In this document: one piece after another, positions 15,966 to 24,903 of the stretch
How positions within the stretch are numbered: the stretch's first letter is position 1
Layout of the letters: every line of letters begins with the position of its first letter
Source of the DNA: an uncultured Collinsella sp.
GTDB taxonomy: Bacteria > Actinomycetota > Coriobacteriia > Coriobacteriales > Coriobacteriaceae
Length of the DNA: 54,005 bases
Direction: 5' to 3'
Assembly: GCA_900547765.1 (NCBI GenBank)
Contig: URIA01000007.1
Location: forward strand, 1-54,005
Program-made: the position numbers and the translations under genes
The notes under the pieces: generated by a model
Database searches by the model: none
The model's input: the letters and a program-made list of their open reading frames with translations, nothing else
What the model was told of the DNA's origin: nothing

Positions 15966-16003
15966 GGGTAAAGTAAGTGGTGGTTAACTAGAGGAGGCTT
16001 GCT

Positions 16004-16204
16004 ATGGCACCTATCGATATTGTTGTACTGGCTGTTATCGGCGTTGCGTTTGTCGCGGTATGCGTGCGCATCTACCGCAAGGGCACCTGCGCCGACTGCG
16101 CTCAGGGTGGCGTTTGCACGGGGCATTGCTCCAACAAAAAGACGTGCGCCGCACTTAAGGGCGTAGACAAAATCGCCGAAGACTTGGGCCGCGGTATCAA
16201 ATAA
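16004..16204 (+). CDS. FeoB-associated Cys-rich membrane protein
   Basis: 66-residue protein with one N-terminal membrane segment (IDIVVLAVIGVAFVAVCVRI). A cytoplasmic tail follows with five closely spaced cysteines (CADCAQGGVCTGHCSNKKTC). This is the layout of the small FeoB-associated Cys-rich proteins that often accompany feoB in anaerobes; a metal-binding or sensing role is assumed for that family. GAGGAGG precedes the ATG. It is separated from feoB by a terminator and a repeat, but it shares the GTGGTTAACT motif with the feoA promoter, which suggests co-regulation. Confidence 0.82.
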   Translation: MAPIDIVVLAVIGVAFVAVCVRIYRKGTCADCAQGGVCTGHCSNKKTCAALKGVDKIAEDLGRGIK

Positions 16205-16220
16205 AGGTCCAGGCACCCAA

Positions 16221-16256
16221 GCGCCTCGCGAGCATCCGTTCGCGGGGCGCTTTGCG
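16221..16256 (+). terminator. Probable terminator after the FeoB-associated gene
   Basis: GCGCCTCGCGA pairs with TCGCGGGGCGC (one G-U pair) around an 8-nt loop, followed by a short T run. Confidence 0.7.
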
Positions 16257-16309
16257 CATTTGGGCGCGAGCGCGGCGAGTTGAAGAGTAATTTTGGGCAT
16301 CGTTAAATC

Positions 16310-16376
16310 AGTTGCGGTGGAATACGGACCGCTTTGGCTGTCAAAAGCCTTATCTACTCCGTATTCCACCGCAACT
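16310..16376. repeat. Hairpin repeat D, GTTGCGGTGGAATA family
   Basis: Perfect 19-bp arms (16310-16328 and 16358-16376) begin AGTTGCGGTGGAATA. They enclose 29 nt with a small inner stem GGCT...AGCC, and TTTT follows. It lies between the convergent Cys-rich gene and kdpE. About 90% identical to the repeat at 24719-24785, in the same orientation; related to 28556-28624. Confidence 0.85.
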
Positions 16377-16390
16377 TTTTGTGGTGTGGG

Positions 16391-17095
16391 CTAGAGACGC
16401 TGCATGCGGTACCCGACACCCATGTGCGTCTGAATCATCTTGGGGTGAGAGGGGTCTGCCTCGATCTTCTTGCGCAGGGTGCGCATGAACACGCGCAGGC
16501 TCGCCAGATCGCTGTCCCAGCTCGTGCCCCATATCTCGCGGGTGATGAAGGTGTGGGTGAGCACCTTGTCGACGTTTTTCGCTAGAAGGACGAGCAATTT
16601 GTACTCGGTCGGGGTAAGCGAGAGCTCGCGTCCGTCTTTCGTCGCGTATCCCGCGGCGTAGTCGATATGCAGCGGACCGTTGTCGAACGTGCTCACTTCT
16701 GTCGACTCGCTCGACGCCATCGAGGAGCGCCTCAAATTCGCACGGACGCGCGCGAGCAACTCGTCCACAGAAAAGGGCTTGGTGAGGTAGTCGTCTGCCC
16801 CTGCGTCAAGTGCTGCAATCTTGTCGGAATCTTCGGTGCGCGCCGAAATGACGATAATGGGGACTGCCGACCAGCTTCGGATCTTCGTGATGACCTCGAT
16901 ACCGTCAATGTCGGGAAGGCCGAGGTCGAGCATGATGAGGCTAGGGCCGTGCGACACCGCATCCATGATGGCGGCCTGGCCGTTGCAAACCTTGCTCACG
17001 ACATAGCCGTGGAGGTCAAGCGCGGTCGAAACGAGGTTTTGAACGGTCGGGTCATCTTCGACCAGGAGGATGCGTGGCTTAGCGGCATTATTCAT
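16391..17095 (-). CDS. kdpE: KdpE response regulator
   Basis: 234-residue OmpR-family regulator paired with KdpD. The receiver domain (residues 1-~118) has RILLVEDDPTVQNLV with the acidic pocket, the phospho-acceptor Asp in LIMLDLGLPDIDG, and the conserved Lys in DDYLTKPFSVDELLARV. The winged helix (residues ~140-230) contains LTPTEYKLLVLLAKN and RVFMRTLRKKIE. The start at 17095 overlaps the last 8 bp of kdpD, indicating translational coupling. Long upstream in-frame sequence was rejected because it overlaps the kdpD end in another frame. It presumably activates the divergent kdpFABC when potassium is limiting. Confidence 0.95.
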   Translation of the reverse strand: MNNAAKPRILLVEDDPTVQNLVSTALDLHGYVVSKVCNGQAAIMDAVSHGPSLIMLDLGLPDIDGIEVITKIRSWSAVPIIVISARTEDSDKIAALDAGADDYLTKPFSVDELLARVRANLRRSSMASSESTEVSTFDNGPLHIDYAAGYATKDGRELSLTPTEYKLLVLLAKNVDKVLTHTFITREIWGTSWDSDLASLRVFMRTLRKKIEADPSHPKMIQTHMGVGYRMQRL

Positions 17096-19823
17096 GAATC
17101 TCGATCTCCTCGGCGGGCAGGGTAAAACGGAAGACGGCCCCATGGGGATGGTTGTCGCGAACTTCGATGACGCCGCCATGCGCCTCCACGATGGAGCGGC
17201 AGAGCGACAGCCCAAGGCCGATACTTCGACGCGAATCCACGGGCCGCGTATTGCTTGAGGTGAAGAAGCGCTCAAAGATATGAGGCTTGTCGCAGTCTGC
17301 CACACCCGGCCCATCGTCTGCGACGTCCACCACGACGAATGCGCCCTCGCGACGTGCGCTAATGGTGACAGTCGAGTCCTCGGGCGTGTATTTGAAGGCG
17401 TTCATGATGAGATTCGTAAGCACCTGCATGATGAGATGGACGTCGATGCGTACCAGCAGGATGTCGTCAGTGTGCTCGATGGTGACGGCACGTCCATGCG
17501 ATGCTTGGGCGACATGGCTGAGGGCGGCCTCGATGACCTCGTCGATGAGCTCGGATGTAAAGTTGAGGCGAATGGTGCCGTCCTCGACGCGTGTGATGGC
17601 GAGGAGGTTCTCCACGGTATCGATAAGCCAGAGGGAGTCGTCGTAGATGGCATCGGCAAGATCGCAGCGTTGTTCGAGGCTGAGCTTCTCGTCACTCTTC
17701 CGAAGGATTGCCGCAGATCCGGATATAGCTGTGAGGGGTGTCCTCAAATCGTGGCCGATGGAGCGCAAAAGGTTGGCGCGCAGCTGCTCGTTTTTCGCCA
17801 AGACCGCAGCCTCTTCGCGCTCTTGCGCCGCCCGATCGCTTTCGAGCGCCAAGGCGCATTCACCTACGATAGATAGGACGATCGAATGCTCGAAGGCTTC
17901 GATCTCGCGCCCCTCCAGGGCGATACCGATGACACCGAATACCTTGTCGCCGGTGCGAACCGCGAGGTAGAGACAGCGCGCCTCAGGCAGGGTCCGCGTG
18001 CTTGCGCCCGCGCGCTTGTTGTTGGTGTAGGTCCAGGTTGCAACGGCGCGCTCGTAGTCGGTGAGCAGCGACGCGGATCGGTTTTCGGTGCCAGCGGACT
18101 CATAGAGCGCCTTGCCGAGCGTGCCGTGTTCGGCGGGGTAGAAGACCACGTCGAGTTTTAGCAGTTTGACGAGTTGGTTCATGGCGACGCGGGCGCACTC
18201 CTCCGCGCTATGGGCTTGCTGCAAGAGCTGGTTCGTTTCGAGGAGTACGCGCGTTTTGAATGCGTTCTCGGCGGATGTACGGGCGTTGTCGGCGATGCGC
18301 GCAGTTAACTCGCCGGCGACCATAGCGGTAGCGAACATGATGCCGAACGTGACCAGATAGCTTCGGTCGTAGCTGGCGAGCGAAAACAGAGGCGTGACGA
18401 AGCAGAAGTTGTAAAGCACTACAGAGAGCACGCTCGATACGATCGTGCAGATACGCCCCGTCGTGGTGACGGCGGTCAGCAGGGCCGTGAGGATATAGAG
18501 GGATATGATGCTGGAATCGGCAAATCCCAGATGGCGGAAAGCCGTGCCGATCGCCGTGGCGGCAAGAGAGAGGGCCAGCGTGCGAAGCACGTTTCGGCTG
18601 CTGGGCGGCTGCAGGGCGAGCGCATGGCGGCGTCCTTTGGGTCGGGAGGGCGGAGTCGACTGTTCTGGAATGATGTAAATGTCGAGGTTCGGGGCGAATG
18701 TTATGAGCTGTTCTACGAGAGATTTGCGGCCGAAGAGGGCCTGACGGACGCTGCTGCGCTCGCCCGTGCGCCCCATGACGATCTTCGAAATACCCGACAG
18801 GCGCGCGAACTCGGAGATCTGAAACGCGATGTCGTCGCCATAGACGGTTTCCATATGTGCTCCGAGCTGCTCGGCTAGGGCGATATTGGCTGCAAGCTTG
18901 GCGCGCTCATCATCGCTCATGGCTTGCGTGCGCGGGCTCTCTACGAACAGGGCGACGAGCTCGCTGCGAAACGCTTTCGCCATGCGTGCGGCGGCACGGA
19001 CGATGCGGGGATTGGTCGGCGCCGGGGAGACGCAGACTAAGATACGCTCCCTGGTGTAGTAGTCACGGTTTCCCAGCACGCGTGCGGCGTCTGTGAGGTG
19101 GCCGGTGCGATCGGCGCAGCGGCGCAGCGCGATTTCTCGGAGTGCGGTGAGGTTCTCGACGGTAAAAAAATGCTGTTGCGCTCGGTCGGCTTGTGCGGGA
19201 CGGTAGACGAGGCCGGCGCGAAGGCGCTCAAGTAGGTCTTCGGGCTCTATGTCGACGAGCTCGACCTGGTCGGCATCATCGAAGATACGGTCGGGGATTC
19301 GTTCGCTCACGATAACGCCGGTGATGGATGCAACCATGTCGTTTAGGCTCTCGATATGCTGAACGTTCACGGTCGTATAGACGTCGATGCCCGCATGTAG
19401 AAGTTCCTCGACGTCTTGATAGCGTTTGTCGTGGCGAGACCCCGGCGCATTCGTATGGGCGAGCTCGTCGACAAGGATGAGCTGAGGGGCGCGTTCGATA
19501 GCCGCATCTAGATCGAACTCGCTGAGCGCAATGCCGTTGTGCTCGATGAGTTTACAGGGCACGTTCTCAAGCCCTTGTGCAAGATGGGCAGTTGCCGGAC
19601 GTTCGTGCGGCTCGATGTATCCCGCGACGACGTCGACACCTCGCCGCTCGGCGGCGTGGGCGGCCTGAAGCATCGCATAGGTTTTGCCTGCGCCAGCAGC
19701 GTAGCCAAAGAAAATCTTGAGGTGCCCCCGGCTGGTCCGAGCGTCATCGGCGGCCTCGTCTTTCTCAATTGCCTTGAGGATGAGGTCTGGATTGACGCGA
19801 GTGTCCGATGCGTCGCGCTGCAT
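17088..19823 (-). CDS. kdpD: KdpD sensor histidine kinase
   Basis: 911-residue membrane sensor kinase for potassium limitation. Order: N-terminal KdpD domain with Walker A GYAAGAGKT (residues 40-48) and LILVDELAHTNAPGSRHDKR; a Usp-like domain (residues ~220-360); four membrane segments (DUF4118, ~405-510); a GAF-like region; HisKA with SIGHDLRTPLTAISGS; and HATPase with ending block RSIGLGLSLCRSIVEAHGG. The ATG at 19823 has AGAAAGG in front; the frame extends 32 codons upstream without support. It is first in a kdpDE operon divergent from kdpFABC. Confidence 0.95.
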   Translation of the reverse strand: MQRDASDTRVNPDLILKAIEKDEAADDARTSRGHLKIFFGYAAGAGKTYAMLQAAHAAERRGVDVVAGYIEPHERPATAHLAQGLENVPCKLIEHNGIALSEFDLDAAIERAPQLILVDELAHTNAPGSRHDKRYQDVEELLHAGIDVYTTVNVQHIESLNDMVASITGVIVSERIPDRIFDDADQVELVDIEPEDLLERLRAGLVYRPAQADRAQQHFFTVENLTALREIALRRCADRTGHLTDAARVLGNRDYYTRERILVCVSPAPTNPRIVRAAARMAKAFRSELVALFVESPRTQAMSDDERAKLAANIALAEQLGAHMETVYGDDIAFQISEFARLSGISKIVMGRTGERSSVRQALFGRKSLVEQLITFAPNLDIYIIPEQSTPPSRPKGRRHALALQPPSSRNVLRTLALSLAATAIGTAFRHLGFADSSIISLYILTALLTAVTTTGRICTIVSSVLSVVLYNFCFVTPLFSLASYDRSYLVTFGIMFATAMVAGELTARIADNARTSAENAFKTRVLLETNQLLQQAHSAEECARVAMNQLVKLLKLDVVFYPAEHGTLGKALYESAGTENRSASLLTDYERAVATWTYTNNKRAGASTRTLPEARCLYLAVRTGDKVFGVIGIALEGREIEAFEHSIVLSIVGECALALESDRAAQEREEAAVLAKNEQLRANLLRSIGHDLRTPLTAISGSAAILRKSDEKLSLEQRCDLADAIYDDSLWLIDTVENLLAITRVEDGTIRLNFTSELIDEVIEAALSHVAQASHGRAVTIEHTDDILLVRIDVHLIMQVLTNLIMNAFKYTPEDSTVTISARREGAFVVVDVADDGPGVADCDKPHIFERFFTSSNTRPVDSRRSIGLGLSLCRSIVEAHGGVIEVRDNHPHGAVFRFTLPAEEIEIHE

Positions 19824-19924
19824 AGCGTAGCCTTTCTGAAACGTTGTCCATGCGTGCATACGCGGTGAGGACGCCACTGTATGCTCGCGAGGTCGAGTAT
19901 AGGCGCACTGCAGCCGCAATAGTG

Positions 19925-19952
19925 CTTTCTACCTGCATCTTTACGGCATCTT
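19925..19952. promoter_or_regulatory. Direct repeats in kdp promoter, candidate KdpE sites
   Basis: CATCTT occurs at 19936-19941 and 19947-19952, an 11-bp period, and a looser CTTTCT lies one period earlier (19925-19930). Direct repeats of 6 bp with 5-bp gaps are the usual layout for OmpR/PhoB-family regulators. The site sits in the 244-bp gap between kdpD and kdpF, about 116 bp before kdpF. I see nothing resembling a known riboswitch in the rest of the gap. Confidence 0.5.
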
Positions 19953-20067
19953 AAGGACGTGAGCCCCGGCCCTCACGCCTCTTTAATCCCTAGAAGCGTT
20001 TACTGTCCCCAGACGCTTGCGAGAGCAGGCGTCCGAGACATCGGACCGCGCGTGAAAGGGGCGGTAA

Positions 20068-20154
20068 ATGGACATCCTCATTCCCATCATCGGAGTCGTC
20101 TGCATTGGACTCCTTATCTATTACATCTACATTCTGATGAGGAGTGATTCGTAA
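20068..20154 (+). CDS. kdpF: KdpF small subunit
   Basis: A 28-residue peptide, nearly all membrane segment (MDILIPIIGVVCIGLLIYYI and onward), in the exact place of KdpF before kdpA. GAAAGGGG lies upstream of the ATG at 20068, and the stop is 3 bp before the kdpA ATG, with the kdpA ribosome site (GAGGAG) inside its end. KdpF stabilises the KdpABC complex in E. coli. Confidence 0.88.
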   Translation: MDILIPIIGVVCIGLLIYYIYILMRSDS

Positions 20155-20157
20155 ACT

Positions 20158-21981
20158 ATGGACGCTGCGATTCAGTACATCTTGTACTTTGCCGTGCTCG
20201 TCGTCCTGGCCGTTCCGCTCGGTCGGTTCATGGCCCATATCATGGATGGTGAGCATACGTTCCTGTCGCCTGTGATTGCTCCTGTGGAGCGTGGCGTCTA
20301 TCGTCTGCTTCGCATCGACGCGGCAGAGCAGATGGGGTGTAGGCGCTATCTGGCGAGCGTGCTGGTCTTTTCGGGGATCGGCCTCGTGGCTCTTGTGGCA
20401 CTCCAGGTGTTTCAGTCCTTCTTGCCAGGCAATCCCCAGCACCTGCCGGGTGTGTCATGGGACCTGTCGTTCAATACGGCTGCTTCCTTCATAACCAACA
20501 CCAACTGGCAGTCCTATTCCGGTGAGACCACCCTGTCCTACTTTGTGCAGTTCATGGGCCTCACCGTGCAAAACTTCTTGTCCGCCGGCACCGGTATTGC
20601 GGTCATGTTCGCGCTCATCCGCGGTTTCCGTCAGGTCAAGGAGCAGGGTCTGGGTTCCTTCTGGGTCGACCTCACCCGCACCGTCCTGTATGTGCTCATC
20701 CCGCTGAACCTCGTGTTCGGCATCTGCCTGGCCGCCGGTGGCGTCATCTCCAACTTCCAGCCGGCTCAGAAGGCTGAGCTCGTAGAGCCCGTCGCTGTTC
20801 AGCCTAATGCAGACGGCGGCTGGAGCGTCATCGACGGCGCCCAGATCGAGGGCGACACGGTCAAGGTCGACGGCAAGGTTGTCGAGGGCGCGCGCGTGGT
20901 CACCGAGCAGTTCCTGCCCCAGGGTCCCGCGGCTCCCCAGGTTGCCATCAAGCAGTCCGGCACCAACGGAGGCGGCTTCTTCGGCGTGAACTCCGCCCAT
21001 CCGTATGAGAACCCCAGTGCCTTCACCAACATCATCGAGATGACCAGCCTGCTGCTGATCCCGGCCGCCTGTTGCTTCACCTTCGGTATCGGCGTCAAGA
21101 ACACCAAGCAGGGCAAGGCCATCTTTGCCGCCATGTTCATCCTGCTGGTGATCTTCACCGGCATCATCGCCGTCAACGAGCATGCGGGCACCCCGCAGCT
21201 GGCCGATGGCGGAGCGGTCAATATCGAGATGACCGACGGCCAGGCCGGCGGCAACATGGAGGGCAAGGAGAGCCGTTTCGGTATCGCCTCCTCTTCCACC
21301 TGGTCCGCTTTCACGACGGCTGCTTCCAACGGCTCGGTTAACTCCATGCACGACTCCTACACCCCGCTGGGCGGTTTTGTCCAGATGCTCCAGATTGCTC
21401 TGGGCGAGGTCGTCTTCGGCGGCGTGGGCTGCGGCCTGTACGGCATGATCGGCTTCGCCATCCTCACAGTGTTCATCGCCGGCCTCATGGTCGGACGCAC
21501 GCCTGAGTTCCTGGGCAAGAAGATCGAGCCGGGCGAGATGCGCTGGGCGGTTGTCCTGTGCTTGGCAACTCCGTTTGCCATTCTGGTGTGCTCGGCCATC
21601 GCCTGCATGGTGCCCGGTCTTGCCGACCAGCTCAACAACGGTGGCGCGCACGGCTTCTCCGAGGTGCTGTATGCCTTCACCTCATGCGGCGGCAACAACG
21701 GCTCGGCGTTTGCAGGCATGAACTGCAACATTCCCTGGATCAACGTCATGCTCGGCCTCGAGATGCTGTTCGCCCGCTTCATGCCCATCATCGGTACGCT
21801 GGCTATCGCCGGCTCGCTGGCCAAGAAGGGTAAGGTCGCCGAGAGCGCCGGTACCCTGTCTACCACCAACGGCATGTTCGTATTCCTGCTCGTGTTCATC
21901 GTTCTGCTGATCGGTGCCCTGAGCTTCTTCCCGGCCCTGGCGCTTGGCCCCGTTGCCGAGTTCTTCCAGATGATTGCGTAA
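20158..21981 (+). CDS. kdpA: Potassium-transporting ATPase subunit KdpA
   Basis: 607-residue channel-like subunit that binds and translocates K+. Selectivity-filter-type motifs can be seen: NTNWQSYSGET, GTNGGGFFGVNSAHPYENP and TSCGGNNGSAFAG. About ten hydrophobic segments are present, a typical size. It carries an extracytoplasmic insert (~residues 205-260, DGGWSVIDGAQIEGDTVKVD region). Second gene of kdpFABC; kdpB begins 16 bp after the stop. Confidence 0.97.
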   Translation: MDAAIQYILYFAVLVVLAVPLGRFMAHIMDGEHTFLSPVIAPVERGVYRLLRIDAAEQMGCRRYLASVLVFSGIGLVALVALQVFQSFLPGNPQHLPGVSWDLSFNTAASFITNTNWQSYSGETTLSYFVQFMGLTVQNFLSAGTGIAVMFALIRGFRQVKEQGLGSFWVDLTRTVLYVLIPLNLVFGICLAAGGVISNFQPAQKAELVEPVAVQPNADGGWSVIDGAQIEGDTVKVDGKVVEGARVVTEQFLPQGPAAPQVAIKQSGTNGGGFFGVNSAHPYENPSAFTNIIEMTSLLLIPAACCFTFGIGVKNTKQGKAIFAAMFILLVIFTGIIAVNEHAGTPQLADGGAVNIEMTDGQAGGNMEGKESRFGIASSSTWSAFTTAASNGSVNSMHDSYTPLGGFVQMLQIALGEVVFGGVGCGLYGMIGFAILTVFIAGLMVGRTPEFLGKKIEPGEMRWAVVLCLATPFAILVCSAIACMVPGLADQLNNGGAHGFSEVLYAFTSCGGNNGSAFAGMNCNIPWINVMLGLEMLFARFMPIIGTLAIAGSLAKKGKVAESAGTLSTTNGMFVFLLVFIVLLIGALSFFPALALGPVAEFFQMIA

Positions 21982-21997
21982 AGGAGGGCGCAGATTT

Positions 21998-24052
21998 ATG
22001 ACTATGCAAAAAGACATGATGGGCCGCGCGGTCCGCGACTCGTTTGCCAAGCTGGATCCTCGCGTCCAGATTCAAAACCCGGTCATGTTCCTGGTGTGGC
22101 TTTCCGCCGTCATGACCTCCGTCCTGGCCGTCGCTTCCATTTTCGGTGCGCAGGACGCGGGTGTGCCCACCTACTATGTGGTCGCCATCGCGGTCATTCT
22201 GTGGCTCACCGACCTGTTCTCGAACTTCGCCGAGGCGCTTGCCGAGGGCCGCGGTAAGGCCCAGGCCGATTCCCTGCGTGCGGCCAAGAAGGATGTCGAG
22301 GCCCATCGCATCGAGTCCGTTGAGGACAAGGAGCACTTCACCGTCGTTCCCGGCACCGAGCTCACGCGCGGCGACCTGGTGATCGTACGCGCCGGCGAGC
22401 AGATTCCCGGCGACGGCGACGTCATCGAGGGCGCTGCTTCCGTTGACGAGTCCGCCATCACCGGCGAGTCCGCCCCCGTAGTCCGCGAGGCCGGCGGCGA
22501 CCGCTCTGCCGTTACCGGCGGTACCACGGTGCTGTCCGACTGGATCATCGTCAAGATCTCCAGTGAGCCCGGCCAGAGCTTCCTGGACAAGATGATCGCG
22601 ATGGTCGAGGGTGCCGCGCGCAAGAAGACCCCTAACGAGATCGCTCTGGAGATCTTCCTGGTGGCCCTCTCCATCGTCTTTATCCTGGTCACGCTGGCCC
22701 TGTATTGTTACTCCTGCCTCTCGGTCGGTCTTAACGACATAGACAACCCCACGGCCGTGACCACGCTCGTGGCGCTGCTCGTGTGCCTGGCTCCCACTAC
22801 CATCGGTGCCCTTCTTTCCGCCATCGGCATCGCCGGCATGAGCCGTCTGAACGAGGCCAACGTGCTGGCCATGTCCGGTCGCGCCATCGAGGCCGCCGGC
22901 GACGTCGACATCCTCATGCTCGACAAGACCGGCACCATCACCCTGGGTAACCGCCAAGCCGCCGAGTTCATCCCGGTCGACGGCATCGATCCCGCGGAGC
23001 TGGCCGATGCCGCCCAGCTTTCCTCGCTGGCCGACGAGACCCCCGAAGGCCGTTCCATCGTCGTGCTCGCCAAGGAGCAGTTCGGTCTGCGCGGCCGCAC
23101 GCTCGAGGATAAGGGTATGGAGTTCATCCCCTTCACCGCGGCGACCCGCATGTCCGGTGTGAACTACGAGGGCAATGAGATCCGCAAGGGCGCTGCCGAT
23201 TCCGTGCGCACCTATGTGGAGGCAGCCGGCGGCGTGTTCTCCCAGGAGTGCGACGAGGCCGTCGAGCGTATCGCCAAGGCCGGCGGCACCCCGCTGGTCG
23301 TGACCAAGAACTGCCGCGTGCTGGGCGTTGTGTACCTTAAGGACATCATCAAGTCCGGCGTTAAGGAGAAGTTTGCCGACCTGCGTAAGATGGGCATCAA
23401 GACCATCATGGTGACGGGCGACAACCCGCTCACCGCCGCGGCAATCGCCGCCGAGGCCGGCGTTGACGACTTCCTGGCCGAGGCCACCCCTGAAGGCAAG
23501 CTCGAGAAGATCCGCGAGTTCCAGCGTGAGGGCCACCTGGTCGCCATGACCGGCGACGGCACCAACGACGCGCCCGCTCTGGCCCAGGCCGACGTCGCCG
23601 TGGCCATGAACACGGGCACCCAGGCTGCCAAGGAGGCCGGCAACATGGTCGACCTCGACTCCAGCCCTACCAAGCTCATCGAGGTCGTGCGTATCGGCAA
23701 GCAGCTGCTCATGACCCGCGGTTCACTTACGACCTTCTCGGTGGCCAACGACATGGCGAAGTACTTCGCTATCATCCCGGCCCTGTTCTCGCCGATCTAC
23801 CCGGGCCTTGGAGCGCTCAACATCCTCGGTCTGGCAAGCCCGCTGTCCGCGGTTCTTTCGGCCATCATCTATAACGCGCTCGTTATCGTCGCGCTGATCC
23901 CGGCTGCGCTGAAGGGCGTTAAGTACCGCGAGGTACCGTCCGGACAGCTGCTGACCCACAACCTGCTCGTGTGGGGTCTGGGCGGCATCGTTGCCCCGTT
24001 CGTATTCATCAAGCTCATCGACATGCTGCTCGCGTTCTGCGGCATTATGTAA
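21998..24052 (+). CDS. kdpB: Potassium-transporting ATPase ATP-binding subunit KdpB
   Basis: 684-residue P-type ATPase subunit that drives K+ uptake. The phosphorylation motif is LMLDKTGTITLGNR, the actuator motif is ITGESAPV and the hinge is TGDGTNDAPALAQADVAVAM. KdpB-specific GNRQAAEF follows the DKTG. The start at 21998 is supported by AAAGGAGGG; a longer start at 21974 would overlap kdpA. Third gene of kdpFABC. Confidence 0.97.
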   Translation: MTMQKDMMGRAVRDSFAKLDPRVQIQNPVMFLVWLSAVMTSVLAVASIFGAQDAGVPTYYVVAIAVILWLTDLFSNFAEALAEGRGKAQADSLRAAKKDVEAHRIESVEDKEHFTVVPGTELTRGDLVIVRAGEQIPGDGDVIEGAASVDESAITGESAPVVREAGGDRSAVTGGTTVLSDWIIVKISSEPGQSFLDKMIAMVEGAARKKTPNEIALEIFLVALSIVFILVTLALYCYSCLSVGLNDIDNPTAVTTLVALLVCLAPTTIGALLSAIGIAGMSRLNEANVLAMSGRAIEAAGDVDILMLDKTGTITLGNRQAAEFIPVDGIDPAELADAAQLSSLADETPEGRSIVVLAKEQFGLRGRTLEDKGMEFIPFTAATRMSGVNYEGNEIRKGAADSVRTYVEAAGGVFSQECDEAVERIAKAGGTPLVVTKNCRVLGVVYLKDIIKSGVKEKFADLRKMGIKTIMVTGDNPLTAAAIAAEAGVDDFLAEATPEGKLEKIREFQREGHLVAMTGDGTNDAPALAQADVAVAMNTGTQAAKEAGNMVDLDSSPTKLIEVVRIGKQLLMTRGSLTTFSVANDMAKYFAIIPALFSPIYPGLGALNILGLASPLSAVLSAIIYNALVIVALIPAALKGVKYREVPSGQLLTHNLLVWGLGGIVAPFVFIKLIDMLLAFCGIM

Positions 24053-24064
24053 GTGGAGGTTTGT

Positions 24065-24655
24065 ATGTTCAAAGGTGTTGCATCGCGCGCACTGGGCGTG
24101 TTCGCGCTGTTTACCGTTGTCTGCGGCCTGGGCTATACGCTCGTCGTGACCGGCATCGCGCAGCTTGCGTTTCCGTACCAGGCGAACGGTTCGCTCATCA
24201 AGGTCGACGGCAAGGTTGTGGGCTCCGAGCTCATCGGCCAGAACTTCGAGGATGAGGGCCATATGTGGGGCCGCATCCAGAACGTGTCAATTGTCGAAGG
24301 CGACGACGGCGAGCCCATGGCCTACGGCGCTCCGTCCAATTTGTCTCCGGCGAGTGAGGAGTACCGACAGCTTGTGGACGCGCGCGTCGAGAAGATCCGC
24401 GCCGCTAACCCCGATGCCGATATGGACGCTGTGCCCGTCGACCTGGTGACGTGTTCGGGGTCCGGCCTCGACCCGGAGATCTCTCCGGATGCCGCCGAGT
24501 ACCAGGTCCCGCGCCTTGCCAAGGCCACGGGCAAGAGCGAAGGTGAGGTGCGCGAGATCATCGCCCAGTGCACCAAAGGCCGATTCCTGGGCGTCTTCGG
24601 CGAGCCCACGGTCAACGTGCTCAAGGTGAACCTTATGCTGGACGGCGCGCTGTAG
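24065..24655 (+). CDS. kdpC: Potassium-transporting ATPase subunit KdpC
   Basis: 196-residue single-span subunit needed for KdpABC assembly and function. An N-terminal membrane segment (ALGVFALFTVVCGLGYTLVV) is followed by an extracytoplasmic domain with GSELIGQNF, MWGRIQNV, SNLSPASEEY and the C-terminal VNVLKVNLMLDGAL, all typical of KdpC. The frame opens at 24053 with GTG, but GTGGAGGTTTGT supplies the ribosome site, so the ATG at 24065 is the start. Confidence 0.96.
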   Translation: MFKGVASRALGVFALFTVVCGLGYTLVVTGIAQLAFPYQANGSLIKVDGKVVGSELIGQNFEDEGHMWGRIQNVSIVEGDDGEPMAYGAPSNLSPASEEYRQLVDARVEKIRAANPDADMDAVPVDLVTCSGSGLDPEISPDAAEYQVPRLAKATGKSEGEVREIIAQCTKGRFLGVFGEPTVNVLKVNLMLDGAL

Positions 24656-24718
24656 GTGAGGGAGTGGCGGATGAGGGCGTGACTGACTATCTGAGCCCTC
24701 AATTTCACCCCGCCCATC

Positions 24719-24785
24719 AGTTGCGGTGAAATACGGACTGTTTTGCCTGTCAAAAGCCTCATCTACTTCGTATTCCACCGCAACT
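24719..24785. repeat. Hairpin repeat E, direct copy of repeat D
   Basis: Arms 24719-24737 and 24767-24785 pair at 17 of 19 positions and enclose 29 nt that match repeat D (16310) at 25 of 29. A TTTTT tail makes it a likely terminator for kdpC. Together D and E bracket the whole kdp locus in the same orientation. Confidence 0.85.
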
Positions 24786-24903
24786 TTTTTGTGAGGGTCG
24801 GGATTGAAGGTGGGGAGTGCGAGCGAGTGCGAATGCGGCGGATACTGATACGATAGGTACGTTAGCAACTGCCGCCGAGCGGCTCAAACGAAAGGAACCC
24901 TGT

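Noticed and set aside
13643..16369. 908-codon minus-strand frame opposite feoB
   Set aside because: Antisense shadow caused by GC-rich codon bias; it crosses two terminators and the FeoB-associated gene.
19824..20067. Riboswitch (e.g. ydaO/c-di-AMP type) in the kdp leader
   Set aside because: I could not find the conserved motifs of that class; only the direct repeats are supported.
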